Shown here one piece after another: positions 36,943-45,442 of a stretch of DNA of 64,000 nucleotides. Each line of letters begins with the position of its first letter. Position 1 is the stretch's first letter. Both the position numbers and the translations under genes were made by a program. Under the pieces are notes generated by a model. The model saw only the letters and a list, made by a program, of their open reading frames with translations, had not been told where the DNA came from and searched no databases. Source of the stretch: Lachnospiraceae bacterium (GTDB lineage Bacteria; Bacillota; Clostridia; Lachnospirales; Lachnospiraceae); NCBI GenBank assembly GCA_017623675.1, contig JAGAOO010000075.1, positions 1 to 64,000 of the forward strand, read 5' to 3'.

Positions 36943-38163
36943 CTAAACCCATTGGGAGCCTTCCACTTCTTTCCTTTCACAAACCTGAGTCTGAATCGTT
37001 CCATCATGAACCGTAATCTGTATCATATCTCCTGCCTGTACCTGTGTCACACTTGTAACAGGCTGTCCTTTGGTCTCCAGATAACCATATCCATGAATCA
37101 ATTTGGCAGTAGGTGAACAACCATGCAGACGTTCTGTCATAATTGCCAGTTGATGCTTACATTCCTCCAACCGATGCTTCATGCTCTGTTCCAATCGCTC
37201 CCATAAATCATCCAAATACTGTTTTTGTTGCTCTAATTTTGCCATAGGATTATTATGTTCCAGCTTCCATTGAAATTGCTGATATTCCATTCTGGCAACC
37301 TTATACTTTTGCTCTACTATTTGTTGCATCTGCTGTCTTAACTGTTCCAGTTGGTTCCAGGTTCCCATGTAATCAGGAATTGCCAGTTCACAGGCTGCTG
37401 AAGGAGTTGGTGCCCGCAAATCTGCCGCATAATCTGCAATGGTATTATCCACTTCATGACCGGTACCGGATATAATAGGAGTTCTGGCCGCATATATTGC
37501 TCTTGCAACAGATTCCTCGTTAAATGCCCATAAGTCCTCAATGGAACCGCCGCCACGGCCAATAATAATGGTATCCACACCCATGGAATCTAATATCTGA
37601 ATTCCTTTTACAATCGTATCTGCTGCTCCCTCTCCCTGCACCTTTGCCGGATATAAAATCAACTGTACATAAGGATTTCTCCGTTTGGCGATATTCCGAA
37701 TATCCTGTATGGCAGCTCCTGTTGGTGCGGTTACAACCCCTATCCGCTTCGGAAACTTCGGAATTGGTTTCTTGATATCAAATTCAAATAAGCCTTCTTC
37801 ATATAATTTCGCTTTTAAGCGTTCATATTCTTCATATAATGCACCTGTGCCATCCAAAGTAATATCCTTGGCATACATCTGATATTTTCCATCCCTCTCA
37901 TAGACAGAAATACTTCCACCAACAATGACACATTGCCCATCCTGCAACTGAAATTTCAAACCGGAGCTACGATTTCCCTTAAACATTACGCAGGCCATCG
38001 CTCCTGTTTCATCTTTCAAACTAAAATAAATATGACCCGAGGAATGATATTTACAATTCGAAACTTCCCCTTTCATATATAACCCCGACAACAGATAATC
38101 TCCTTGAAAGACATTCTTAATATAAGTATTTATCTGTCCTACGGAATAAATACGCTTCTGCAT
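36943..38163 (-). CDS. xseA: Exodeoxyribonuclease VII large subunit
   Basis: A 406-aa catalytic subunit degrading single-stranded DNA. It has an N-terminal OB fold (SVGQINTYIKNVFQ, GEVSNCKYHSSGHIYFSLKD) and a catalytic domain with GRGGGSIEDLWAFNEE and GHEVDNTIADYAADLRAPTPSAA. The ATG at 38163 has GGAG upstream; a TTG six codons earlier is also open but less likely. Confidence 0.95.
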   Translation of the reverse strand: MQKRIYSVGQINTYIKNVFQGDYLLSGLYMKGEVSNCKYHSSGHIYFSLKDETGAMACVMFKGNRSSGLKFQLQDGQCVIVGGSISVYERDGKYQMYAKDITLDGTGALYEEYERLKAKLYEEGLFEFDIKKPIPKFPKRIGVVTAPTGAAIQDIRNIAKRRNPYVQLILYPAKVQGEGAADTIVKGIQILDSMGVDTIIIGRGGGSIEDLWAFNEESVARAIYAARTPIISGTGHEVDNTIADYAADLRAPTPSAACELAIPDYMGTWNQLEQLRQQMQQIVEQKYKVARMEYQQFQWKLEHNNPMAKLEQQKQYLDDLWERLEQSMKHRLEECKHQLAIMTERLHGCSPTAKLIHGYGYLETKGQPVTSVTQVQAGDMIQITVHDGTIQTQVCERKEVEGSQWV

Positions 38164-38185
38164 CTTTTTTCTCCAAAACAACTAC

Positions 38186-38620
38186 TTATGCTTTTACCAG
38201 CTTGCCTAAAACTGCATTTACGAAGCCCTTTGCATCTTCGTCACAATACTTTTTTGTTAATTCTACTGCTTCATTGATGGCAACACCTTCCGGCACTTCA
38301 TCATCAAAGCGGATTTCATATACTGCCAGTCGCAAAATTGCCAGCTCCGCTTTCCCGATTCGGTTCAATTTCCATCCTTCTGTATGCTCGGATAGTTCTG
38401 TGTCAATCTCATCTAAATGAGCGATAACACTCAACACCTTATCCTTTACATATTTCAAATCTTCTTCCTTGGCAAAAGCAATCGTTCCATCCTCCTGCTC
38501 CTGTTCCGCCAATTCCTGTAGATGAAATTCTATCTGTTCCAATCGTTCCTGCTGATTCGTAAATTCAATTCGGAATAGTGCCTGAAAAATATTTTCCCGC
38601 AATTGTCGTCTTGTCATCAT
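38186..38620 (-). CDS. nusB: Transcription antitermination factor NusB
   Basis: A 144-aa all-helical protein binding boxA RNA with S10 in rRNA antitermination. The C-terminal AINEAVELTKKYCDEDAKGFVNAVLGKL is the family signature (given here in overlapping parts). It is 22 bases upstream of xseA; folD, which often sits between them in Bacillus, is absent. Confidence 0.94.
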   Translation of the reverse strand: MMTRRQLRENIFQALFRIEFTNQQERLEQIEFHLQELAEQEQEDGTIAFAKEEDLKYVKDKVLSVIAHLDEIDTELSEHTEGWKLNRIGKAELAILRLAVYEIRFDDEVPEGVAINEAVELTKKYCDEDAKGFVNAVLGKLVKA

Positions 38621-38712
38621 AATCCTCCACTCGGTTCCGCCTTATTTTCATGGAATGAGGACACATCCGCAACGCAGATCTGTCCCCATCGTCCACATAT
38701 TAATTCGGTCTT

Positions 38713-39153
38713 TTATTTCTTCATTATCTGAATACTTTTTTGATTCTTTGCATTCTTTGGGGCTTTCTGCGGCTTATCTACTGCAACACCCACAATCCGA
38801 ACATCTACTCGCTCTACAGAAAGACCAGTCATGCTTTCAATAGCACTCTTAACCTTTTCCTGTACCTGCTCAGATACCTTTGGAATACTGAACCCATACT
38901 TCATTACTAATGCAAGTTCAATTGCAACACTTTCCGGCGAAACCTCTACCTTTACACCTTTGGAAAGATTGTTCATTCCAAGCTTACTAACCAGTTCGTT
39001 TGGGATATTACCACTCATCTTAGCTACACCTTCAACTTCTAATGCAGCCAGACTGGAAATGATTGCAACCACTTCGTCTGCGATCTGTACCTCACCAAAC
39101 ACACCTGATTCCTGTAATTTATATCCGTCTTGACGTTCCATATCAATAGCCAT
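38713..39153 (-). CDS. Asp23/Gls24-family protein (YqhY type)
   Basis: A 146-aa protein with the Asp23 pattern: GEVQIADEVVAIISSLAALE, then KMSGN, VEVSPESVAIELALVMKYG and the closing VDVRIVGVAV. Members are linked with envelope stress and, next to acc genes, with fatty acid synthesis control. Here the usual accB-accC neighbours are absent. AGGAGG precedes the start. Confidence 0.9.
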   Translation of the reverse strand: MAIDMERQDGYKLQESGVFGEVQIADEVVAIISSLAALEVEGVAKMSGNIPNELVSKLGMNNLSKGVKVEVSPESVAIELALVMKYGFSIPKVSEQVQEKVKSAIESMTGLSVERVDVRIVGVAVDKPQKAPKNAKNQKSIQIMKK

Positions 39154-39227
39154 ACTCTATCCTCCTAACGTACTTTACCTATAACATTACCTTTATTATA
39201 TCAAATTTATACGCTTTTGCAACAAAC

Positions 39228-39360
39228 TTTTAGCCATGCAGCAACGAAACTTCATGCAGAATTCATGCTTGCATGATATTCTGTATGACAGTTTCTGTTG
39301 TTATAGGGCGCTAGCCCTCACCGAGATGGAGTGAAGCGTAATCGAGGTGCATGGCTAAAA
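39228..39360. repeat. Dispersed structured element, copy C (opposite orientation)
   Basis: Perfect 12-bp outer arms TTTTAGCCATGC (39228-39239) and GCATGGCTAAAA (39349-39360). It contains a long imperfect hairpin (about 39241-39302), a AGGGC/GCCCT stem (39305 and 39314) and an ACC/GGT stem near the end. Read on the minus strand, its order matches copies A and B read on the plus strand. It lies between spoIIIAH and the asp23 gene. Confidence 0.7.
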
Positions 39361-39366
39361 AACACA

Positions 39367-40068
39367 TCATTCCTCAGAAATCACCGTAATCACTATTTCT
39401 GATATATCACAATCTGCCTTTCTGGTTACAATATCCTCAATCTGTGCCTTTTCCACCTCAGTCAACTCTGTACGATTCACAGTAACATCTACACAATCTT
39501 CACTAATCAACACGACACATTCCTCAAATCCTTTTGCCATCAATTGTTGTTCACATACAGATTCTTTTTCCATAATATCAGTCATTGCCACTAATTCATC
39601 AATCGCCTGTTGCTTTGACTCTTGATCCAGGCTTTCATTATTCACAATCTGCAGTAACAGTTCCTGAGATTTTGAACGTGTCTGTTCACGATTCAGCTTT
39701 GCATTTACAATTGCATCTGCAGCTGCATCCACAGCTCCGGCATTCGTAAGAACTGCTTCCCCAATCGAATCATTCACCGGTGCACTCACTTCGGCATCAT
39801 CCGAATTACCTTCAGCACCTTCTACTAAAGCAACTTCACTTCCCTCCTCTGTACCTTCGATTACTTCTGTATTAATTGTTTCTGCCACGTCCGTATTTCC
39901 ATCGGTTTGCAATGTTTCCTTAACATCTGCACCCGCAAGATCCACAGTATTACCATTCTCATCTATAATACTGACCTCTTTGCTGGTAAAACTTAAGTAC
40001 CCTGCCACCGCTATCATCACTGCCAAAGCAGTAATGATAATTTGATTTTTTTTCATAATTTTTTTCAT
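39367..40068 (-). CDS. spoIIIAH: Stage III sporulation protein AH
   Basis: A 233-aa mother-cell membrane protein that pairs with forespore SpoIIQ across the intermembrane space. One membrane helix lies at about residues 9-26, then a Glu/Ala/Val-rich linker (about 45-115) and the conserved ring-forming domain in the second half (EQTRSKSQELLLQIVNN, ending VNRTELTEVEKAQIEDI). GGGAGG precedes the start. It is the last gene of the spoIIIA operon. Confidence 0.94.
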   Translation of the reverse strand: MKKIMKKNQIIITALAVMIAVAGYLSFTSKEVSIIDENGNTVDLAGADVKETLQTDGNTDVAETINTEVIEGTEEGSEVALVEGAEGNSDDAEVSAPVNDSIGEAVLTNAGAVDAAADAIVNAKLNREQTRSKSQELLLQIVNNESLDQESKQQAIDELVAMTDIMEKESVCEQQLMAKGFEECVVLISEDCVDVTVNRTELTEVEKAQIEDIVTRKADCDISEIVITVISEE

Positions 40069-40082
40069 TTCATACCTCCCAA

Positions 40083-40481
40083 TTATTCCACCATTTTACA
40101 TACTTTGATTTTATGAGCTGCAATAGGAAATAACGCTTGGGCAGTTTCCACAATGTCCTGTCTTACCTGTGGGGTATTCCCACCTTCTGCTACCACTACA
40201 ACTCCTTCTATCTGATTGTATTCACCGGTTGTTGTAATCATGACTTCTACCCGACCCACTCCTTGTACTTTTTCCAACATTTCCTGTAAGCGTTGTTCCA
40301 GATTCTCCATATCCGTACAACTTTCCGTTTCATTAGTGCCTATGATACTTTCCTCTTTCTTTTCTTTTCCGGAACCGGTTGGTATACAAAGCACCAGTAA
40401 AAACACACCAATCAGCAGACATATTACCAGTTTATTCATACCAAAGGATTTCAGCTTATCCAACGAAAACCATTCCTTCAT
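40083..40481 (-). CDS. spoIIIAG: Stage III sporulation protein AG
   Basis: A 132-aa protein with one membrane helix (about 14-33) and a ring-forming domain similar to secretion system proteins. It keeps the typical LEQRLQEMLEKVQGVGRVEVMI and GVVVVAEGG. The ATG at 40481 is preferred over the longer frame because it follows a purine-rich site and gives the normal N-terminus. Confidence 0.92.
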   Translation of the reverse strand: MKEWFSLDKLKSFGMNKLVICLLIGVFLLVLCIPTGSGKEKKEESIIGTNETESCTDMENLEQRLQEMLEKVQGVGRVEVMITTTGEYNQIEGVVVVAEGGNTPQVRQDIVETAQALFPIAAHKIKVCKMVE

Positions 40482-40532
40482 GTTTTCACCCACCTTAATT
40501 ATGTATATTATGTTCAAACGAATATCAGAATA

Positions 40533-40733
40533 CTAAAATGTCATAACCGTAATACTTTTCCCTAATATCGTTCCCAGCAGTTCCAAAACCATACAAATGT
40601 AGACAAGTCCAATGGCAAATCTGGCATACTTTTGATATTTCTGTTCCGGCAGCAAATGCACACAGAATGCAGACAACACCGTAAATACCACCATATTCCG
40701 CATAAAGTCTTTCACTACTGTTATGAAATTCAT
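40533..40733 (-). CDS. spoIIIAF: Short SpoIIIAF-like membrane protein
   Basis: A 66-aa protein between spoIIIAE and spoIIIAG. It has two membrane segments (about 12-28 and 40-58), as the N-terminus of SpoIIIAF does, with the usual motif LLPEQKYQKYARFAIGLVYI. SpoIIIAF in Bacillus is about 200 aa, so the whole C-terminal soluble domain is missing. Only 51 bases separate it from spoIIIAG, so the rest is not present in another frame. AAGGAG precedes the start, so it seems a real short gene. Confidence 0.85.
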   Translation of the reverse strand: MNFITVVKDFMRNMVVFTVLSAFCVHLLPEQKYQKYARFAIGLVYICMVLELLGTILGKSITVMTF

Positions 40734-40748
40734 CGATATCTCCTTAAT

Positions 40749-41966
40749 CTAACCCGAATAATACCCCACATTTGTAGATACTGCTACAATGGCAATGGAC
40801 AATAAGAACAGCACAATAACTGTAAGCACAGATGTGATTAGCATTTGCCCACCTTCACTAATGCTTTGTATCCCCTGAATCATTCGTTTATCGGAAATCG
40901 GCTGCAAAATCGCTGCCATGCATTTATAAGATAATATGAACACACTCATTTTTAAAATCGGAACACTGACAGATGCAACCAAAAGCAGCATACCTCCTAC
41001 CCCAATTGCATTTTTAATTAGGATACCGGAACCAATTACAACACCGGATACTGCGTTTACTGCCTGTCCTCCGGGTATTGCTGAAAATCCTCGCTGCAAT
41101 GCGGTAGATGCCACTGAATCCGTAACCGGTGCAAGCATACTCTTTACAGCGTTCAACCCAACAACAAATGCCAACACACTCTTTAAGAGCCACTTTACAA
41201 CTGTTTTTATCAATTCTCCCAACTTAGAAAAATAGTCCTCTTCCAAGAGATTATTTACTAATTCCAATACAACATATAATTGAATGATAGGAAACACGAT
41301 TTTTTCTACTCCCCATGATACGGATGTCATTCCCATAACCATCCCTTCCTGTAGAACAACCGAGGAAGTAACACCAGAGCTGAATCCAACTGCAACCATA
41401 TAGGTAGGAATCAATGCTTCCATAATCTGTAGAATATCTTCTACTGTCTCAACTGCCACCTGGAAAATCAAATAAAAGGAAGACATTAGTAACGCTGTCA
41501 TAATCAGATATGTAATATAAAACCCGTTTTCCCGAATCATTCCCTTTCCCATAGACCCACTGAGGTTGGTAAAAATGGCAGTAATAATTGCCAGTAATAC
41601 CAGTTTGATTAGAATTCCCAAATTTGCATCCAGTTCCTTTAAAAACATTTGATATAGAAATCCCTTCCAGTCTTCTCCCTCATCCGGAACATCCCCCTGC
41701 ATCAAAGACCAGACTAACTGTTCAAAGGATATATTTTTATCATTCCAATTCTCAGAAAGAAGAGCATCCAGTTCACCAAAATCATATTCCTGTAGTAATT
41801 CTACCTGTATTTCCTGTGCAGATTCTTCTATTCCATCTTCTTCCCACCAGACTCCTTCCTCCGAAGCAGATTCCTCTGATGTATCTTCCATCCATGTTTC
41901 CATGTTTCTCCCAGTTGGACACTGTAACAGAAAAAAACTTATCAGAACTGCACATAAACACCCCAT
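40749..41966 (-). CDS. spoIIIAE: Stage III sporulation protein AE
   Basis: A 405-aa multi-pass protein of the mother-cell channel complex. An N-terminal signal-like helix (1-16) precedes an acidic segment (about 22-60), then several membrane helices with the family parts LGILIKLVLLAIITAIFTNL and GGQAVNAVSGVVIGSGILIK. GGGAGG precedes the start. Confidence 0.95.
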   Translation of the reverse strand: MGCLCAVLISFFLLQCPTGRNMETWMEDTSEESASEEGVWWEEDGIEESAQEIQVELLQEYDFGELDALLSENWNDKNISFEQLVWSLMQGDVPDEGEDWKGFLYQMFLKELDANLGILIKLVLLAIITAIFTNLSGSMGKGMIRENGFYITYLIMTALLMSSFYLIFQVAVETVEDILQIMEALIPTYMVAVGFSSGVTSSVVLQEGMVMGMTSVSWGVEKIVFPIIQLYVVLELVNNLLEEDYFSKLGELIKTVVKWLLKSVLAFVVGLNAVKSMLAPVTDSVASTALQRGFSAIPGGQAVNAVSGVVIGSGILIKNAIGVGGMLLLVASVSVPILKMSVFILSYKCMAAILQPISDKRMIQGIQSISEGGQMLITSVLTVIVLFLLSIAIVAVSTNVGYYSG

Positions 41967-41999
41967 AACATTCCTCCCTGTATAAGATGAATTGCCTCC

Positions 42000-42386
42000 T
42001 TATATCAACAATTGCTGAATCATATCAAGGATGCCTTTCATTACCGGAATGGTAATTATCATCATCCCTACTCTTCCTACCATTTCAATCTGACCGGAAA
42101 TTGCCTGATAACCCGCATCCTTACACAAACCAGAGGCGAATTCGCAAACATATGCTATCCCAATCAATTTCAACAAAACGCCAACATACTCCAAATTCAT
42201 ATAGCCGGAAAGTTCCTGAATGAATATCACCAGCTCATCAAAGGCTTGGACCATAAAAAACATCAAAATCAGACAGACTGCCAGACTAATCATGGTACTG
42301 ACCTCTATTTGCTGCTTTTTACACACTAATGCAGCAATCATACCAACTACTGCAAGTAGTGCTAATTGTACAACGGACAATTCCAA
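42000..42386 (-). CDS. spoIIIAD: Stage III sporulation protein AD
   Basis: A 128-aa membrane protein. The frame is open upstream to 42467 inside spoIIIAC, but the TTG at 42386 follows GGAGG by 7 bases and gives (M)ELSVVQLALLAVVGMIAAL, the normal SpoIIIAD N-terminus with the first membrane helix. The rest has conserved LEYVGVLLKLIGIAYVCEFA. The TTG start is therefore preferred over the ATG at 42407. Confidence 0.88.
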   Translation of the reverse strand: MELSVVQLALLAVVGMIAALVCKKQQIEVSTMISLAVCLILMFFMVQAFDELVIFIQELSGYMNLEYVGVLLKLIGIAYVCEFASGLCKDAGYQAISGQIEMVGRVGMMIITIPVMKGILDMIQQLLI

Positions 42387-42423
42387 AGCTATTCCTCCAT
42401 TTTCCATTGATTTCCGGCATGTC

Positions 42424-42621
42424 CTATCCAATTTGGAATAATGCCTGAATTGTTGTAAACAGGTCATAAATATATGGGACTATCCAGGTTAAAACCAGAA
42501 TTAATCCAGCCAAGCTGACCAAATATGCATGCTCCTCTCTGCCGGAATGCTTCAAAACCTGATTCAGCAATGCCACCAGGATTCCAACTGCTGCAATTTT
42601 GAAAATCAATCCTATTGTCAT
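42424..42621 (-). CDS. spoIIIAC: Stage III sporulation protein AC
   Basis: A 65-aa protein with two membrane helices (about 5-21 and 34-57), the usual size and pattern (IFKIAAVGILVALLNQVLKH). AAGGAG precedes the start. It lies 12 bases after spoIIIAB. Confidence 0.94.
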   Translation of the reverse strand: MTIGLIFKIAAVGILVALLNQVLKHSGREEHAYLVSLAGLILVLTWIVPYIYDLFTTIQALFQIG

Positions 42622-42633
42622 AACCGTTTCTCC

Positions 42634-43167
42634 TTACATCAGTAAAATGATTAAAAACAAGCCCGACAACACTCCAAGGGTCGTCCCAAGTTTCATCTTA
42701 ACCGGAAGCTCCTTTGTCAATTGATCTTCTTGCTCCTTTAAGCGATGACTATATAGCTTCAATGCACCTATTTGTGTTTCTTTATCGGGGTAAGATAACT
42801 GATTCCCCAATCTGCGTAAATCTTCAATATTTGAAATACTTAACATTGTATCTTTCTGCAAATTCAAGAGTTGCTGTTCCCATATTTCCTGAAAACCAAC
42901 TCCCTCCATTTCATTTAAGCGTTTCCCGGTTTCCATAAACCAGCTTCCACATACACTTTTTACCTGATTTCCACAAGTCAGAAAGGCTTCCGGAAGAGTG
43001 GAGCATTGATACCGAATCTCTCCCTGCAATAACAGCATTAATTGCTGTAATTGTCTAAGCTGTTCCAATCGCAACCGCAACCTTCGACTATAAGTAAGTC
43101 CACCGCCTGCTGCTGCAATGAAAATCAGACATACGCCCAACGTTTTACAAACTATTTCCCTGTGCAT
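42634..43167 (-). CDS. spoIIIAB: Stage III sporulation protein AB
   Basis: A 177-aa protein with helices at both ends (about 4-24 and 160-176) and a charged helical middle (LRLRLEQLRQLQQLMLLL, TQIGALKLYSHRLKEQEDQL). It overlaps spoIIIAA by 23 bases. The start is uncertain: the ATG at 43167 has no clear ribosome site, and two TTG codons upstream lie after a run of seven G. Confidence 0.88.
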   Translation of the reverse strand: MHREIVCKTLGVCLIFIAAAGGGLTYSRRLRLRLEQLRQLQQLMLLLQGEIRYQCSTLPEAFLTCGNQVKSVCGSWFMETGKRLNEMEGVGFQEIWEQQLLNLQKDTMLSISNIEDLRRLGNQLSYPDKETQIGALKLYSHRLKEQEDQLTKELPVKMKLGTTLGVLSGLFLIILLM

Positions 43168-44086
43168 CAAAAATTCGTTCAATATGTCCAATCCCCCCCT
43201 TGTTATTCAAGACAACGTACCGTTCAAAAATCCGTTCCTCCACCAGCCGTCGAAGTACCGGTTTATTTCGAATATCTTCAATGGAATTCCCATGTACCGT
43301 AGCCAGAATGGAGCATCCGGCATTAATGACGTATTCGATTGCTTCAATGTCCTCTCGACTTCCAATCTCATCCACAGCAACCACTGTCGGTGACATGGAG
43401 CGAATCAACATCAACATACCATAAGCTTTGGGACAGCAATCTAAAATGTCCGTTCGTTTTCCTAAATCATTCTGTGGAATCCCCTGATAACACGCACCAA
43501 TTTCAGAACGCTCATCCACCACTCCAACCGTAACACCCGGATGTTTCTCCGTGCCATCGGATAATAACCGTATTAAATCCCGTAATAACGTGGTCTTACC
43601 ACAACGAGGCGGTGAAATAATCAACGTATGCCGGACTCCATTTTCATCTCTTACCACCGGTAATAATTCCTTTCCACAGCCTTTGACCTGATGGGATAAC
43701 CGAATGTTCAAAAAGGCAATATGCCGAATGGTTTTAATGCCTCCTTCTTCCATTACCACCTTACCTGCAATTCCAACCCGATGTCCTCCCTGTATCGTAA
43801 TGAAGCCCTGACGTATTTCATCTTCATAGGCATAGAGAGAATATCGACTGATAAAATCCAAGGTATTTCGAATATCCTCCGGGGTAACGGTATATGTATC
43901 ATTCATACAGGTATTCAATCTTCCACTTTTCCCAACAAAGAATTCCCGATTATCATATATAATAATTAATGGTTCCCATACACGTAATCGTATTTCCTGC
44001 AATCGTTCAAAATCGATATTCATGGAAGTCAAAATATTTCTCAAATGAATCGAAAAAACCTTCCATAACTCCTGTTCCTTGTCCAT
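43145..44086 (-). CDS. spoIIIAA: Stage III sporulation protein AA, ATPase
   Basis: A 313-aa ATPase resembling those of type II/IV secretion systems, thought to energise the mother-cell to forespore channel. The P-loop is SPPRCGKTTLLRDL and the Walker B region reads SPTVVAVDEIGSREDIEA. GGAGGAGG precedes the start. The gene opens the eight-gene spoIIIA operon; a possible sigma-E promoter upstream is not clear. Confidence 0.96.
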   Translation of the reverse strand: MDKEQELWKVFSIHLRNILTSMNIDFERLQEIRLRVWEPLIIIYDNREFFVGKSGRLNTCMNDTYTVTPEDIRNTLDFISRYSLYAYEDEIRQGFITIQGGHRVGIAGKVVMEEGGIKTIRHIAFLNIRLSHQVKGCGKELLPVVRDENGVRHTLIISPPRCGKTTLLRDLIRLLSDGTEKHPGVTVGVVDERSEIGACYQGIPQNDLGKRTDILDCCPKAYGMLMLIRSMSPTVVAVDEIGSREDIEAIEYVINAGCSILATVHGNSIEDIRNKPVLRRLVEERIFERYVVLNNKGGIGHIERIFDAQGNSL

Positions 44087-44129
44087 GCTTCCTCCTCCTT
44101 TCTTCTAAATATATGAATAAAGAAGGAAT

Positions 44130-44479
44130 TTAGAACAAGATGAAACTATCATTTCGTATCCATTGTTCTAATATGTTTTTCCAATTCTGTCTTTCTTGTA
44201 ATACTCTTAGAATCGTTATGACAGCTTCTTCTTCATCTATGACATAAAAGATCAAATAGGATTGAAAAACCTTCAAATATATTTCTCGTCCTCTGTATTG
44301 AAAATTTGTTATAACATTTTCTTAGGGAAATTTTTAAGATTATTTGTTGCTTTTTTAATTTTATTCATGAAATTTTCAGCATATTGATGATACTTGAATG
44401 TTGTAAGAATGTATTGCCTTTTCTCAATAATATCTTTACGACTGGCATACGTATACTTTATCTTATATGTTTTTTGCAT
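44130..44479 (-). pseudogene. Frameshifted RelE/ParE-family toxin
   Basis: The first frame starts with ATG at 44479 (MQKTYKIKYTYASRKDIIEK) and stops at 44309 after 56 codons. The shifted frame that follows continues with REIYLKVFQSYLIFYVIDEE and VITILRVLQERQNWKNIL to a stop at 44130. Together they give the length and the final strand pattern of a RelE/ParE toxin, so one frameshift near 44310 has broken it. The antitoxin-like gene lies 15 bases upstream. A programmed frameshift is possible but less likely. Confidence 0.75.
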
Positions 44480-44494
44480 TATGTTATTACTTAA

Positions 44495-44650
44495 CTAAAG
44501 AGAATCCAATTCCTTCCATAGCTCTTCTTCAGAAAGAACTCGTTCCTGTTCTAAATCATCAATTGCCTCATCTATTTTAGAAAGAATTGTCTGCTTAGCT
44601 CTATCTGCCATAGATATATTATATCTTTGATTCATATTGATGATTTCCAT
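44495..44650 (-). CDS. Small antitoxin-like protein
   Basis: A 51-aa acidic protein: MEIINMNQRYNISMADRAKQ, then an Asp/Glu-rich helix ending WKELDSL. AAGGAG precedes the ATG by 7 bases, so it is probably translated. It is just upstream of the broken RelE/ParE toxin, the usual antitoxin position. It is too short to assign to an antitoxin family; its function is inferred from position. Confidence 0.65.
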   Translation of the reverse strand: MEIINMNQRYNISMADRAKQTILSKIDEAIDDLEQERVLSEEELWKELDSL

Positions 44651-44737
44651 AACTTATCTCCTTTCCTGGATGTTATAATTAGTTTAACATATTTCACTAA
44701 TGATTGCAAACATTTTAATTATTTTATATATCTAATT

Positions 44738-44802
44738 AAAAACAGGTGCAGATTCATCCACACCTGTTTTTAACGGGTTTTATCCCCACTCTTAACAAAT
44801 AG
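44738..44802 (-). repeat. Downstream element of efp: conserved 28-mer plus terminator hairpin
   Basis: About 7 bases after the efp stop, the minus strand has a 28-base block (44802-44775, core GTGGGGATAAAACCC) matching the one after rpsO at 24 of 28 bases. A hairpin AAAAACAGGTG/CACCTGTTTTT (44738-44771) with T run follows and should terminate efp. Confidence 0.75.
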
Positions 44803-44808
44803 TTAATA

Positions 44809-45366
44809 TTATACTCTTGATAAATACTCACCGGTTCTGGTATCAATCTTGATAATATCGCCCTGATTTACAAATAACGGAACCATCAAAGTTGCTCCGG
44901 TCTCAACCGTACATGGCTTTGTAGCACCGGTAGCTGTATCACCCTTCACACCAGGTTCACACTCTGTAATCTCTAATTCAACAAATAATGGTGGCTCTAC
45001 TGCAAATACTTCACCCTTATGAGACATCATCTTAACCATTTCATTCTCTTTTACGAACTTCAGAGAATCACCAATCTGATCCTCATTCAATGCAATCTGG
45101 TCATAAGTTTCCGTATCCATGAAGTGATATAAATCACCATCACTGTACAAATACTGCATTTCTTTCCGGTCAATATGTGCATTCTCACATTTTTCTGTTG
45201 GACGGAATGTCTTTTCAACTACACCACCGGTCTTAATATTCTTAAGCTTCGTACGAACAAAAGCAGCACCCTTACCTGGTTTTACATGCTGAAACTCAAT
45301 AATCTGATAAATGTTACCTTCCAATTCAATTGTAACACCATTTCTGAAATCGCCTGCAGCTACCAT
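44809..45366 (-). CDS. efp: Elongation factor P
   Basis: A 185-aa factor that rescues ribosomes stalled at polyproline. The N-terminal KOW-like domain carries the loop [14 protein letters not shown] with Lys32, the residue modified in other bacteria, followed by two OB domains (ending [17 protein letters not shown]). GGAGG precedes the start. No EpmA/EpmB-type modification gene is in the window. efp sits upstream of the spoIIIA operon, as in Bacillus, but with the broken toxin-antitoxin pair in between. Confidence 0.97.
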   Translation of the reverse strand: MVAAGDFRNGVTIELEGNIYQIIEFQHVKPGKGAAFVRTKLKNIKTGGVVEKTFRPTEKCENAHIDRKEMQYLYSDGDLYHFMDTETYDQIALNEDQIGDSLKFVKENEMVKMMSHKGEVFAVEPPLFVELEITECEPGVKGDTATGATKPCTVETGATLMVPLFVNQGDIIKIDTRTGEYLSRV

Positions 45367-45442
45367 TCTATATTATCCTCCTTACACATGTAGAAATCTC
45401 TCATTTCATTATTTTATAATAGTTGTCCACATTTTTCAAGTC

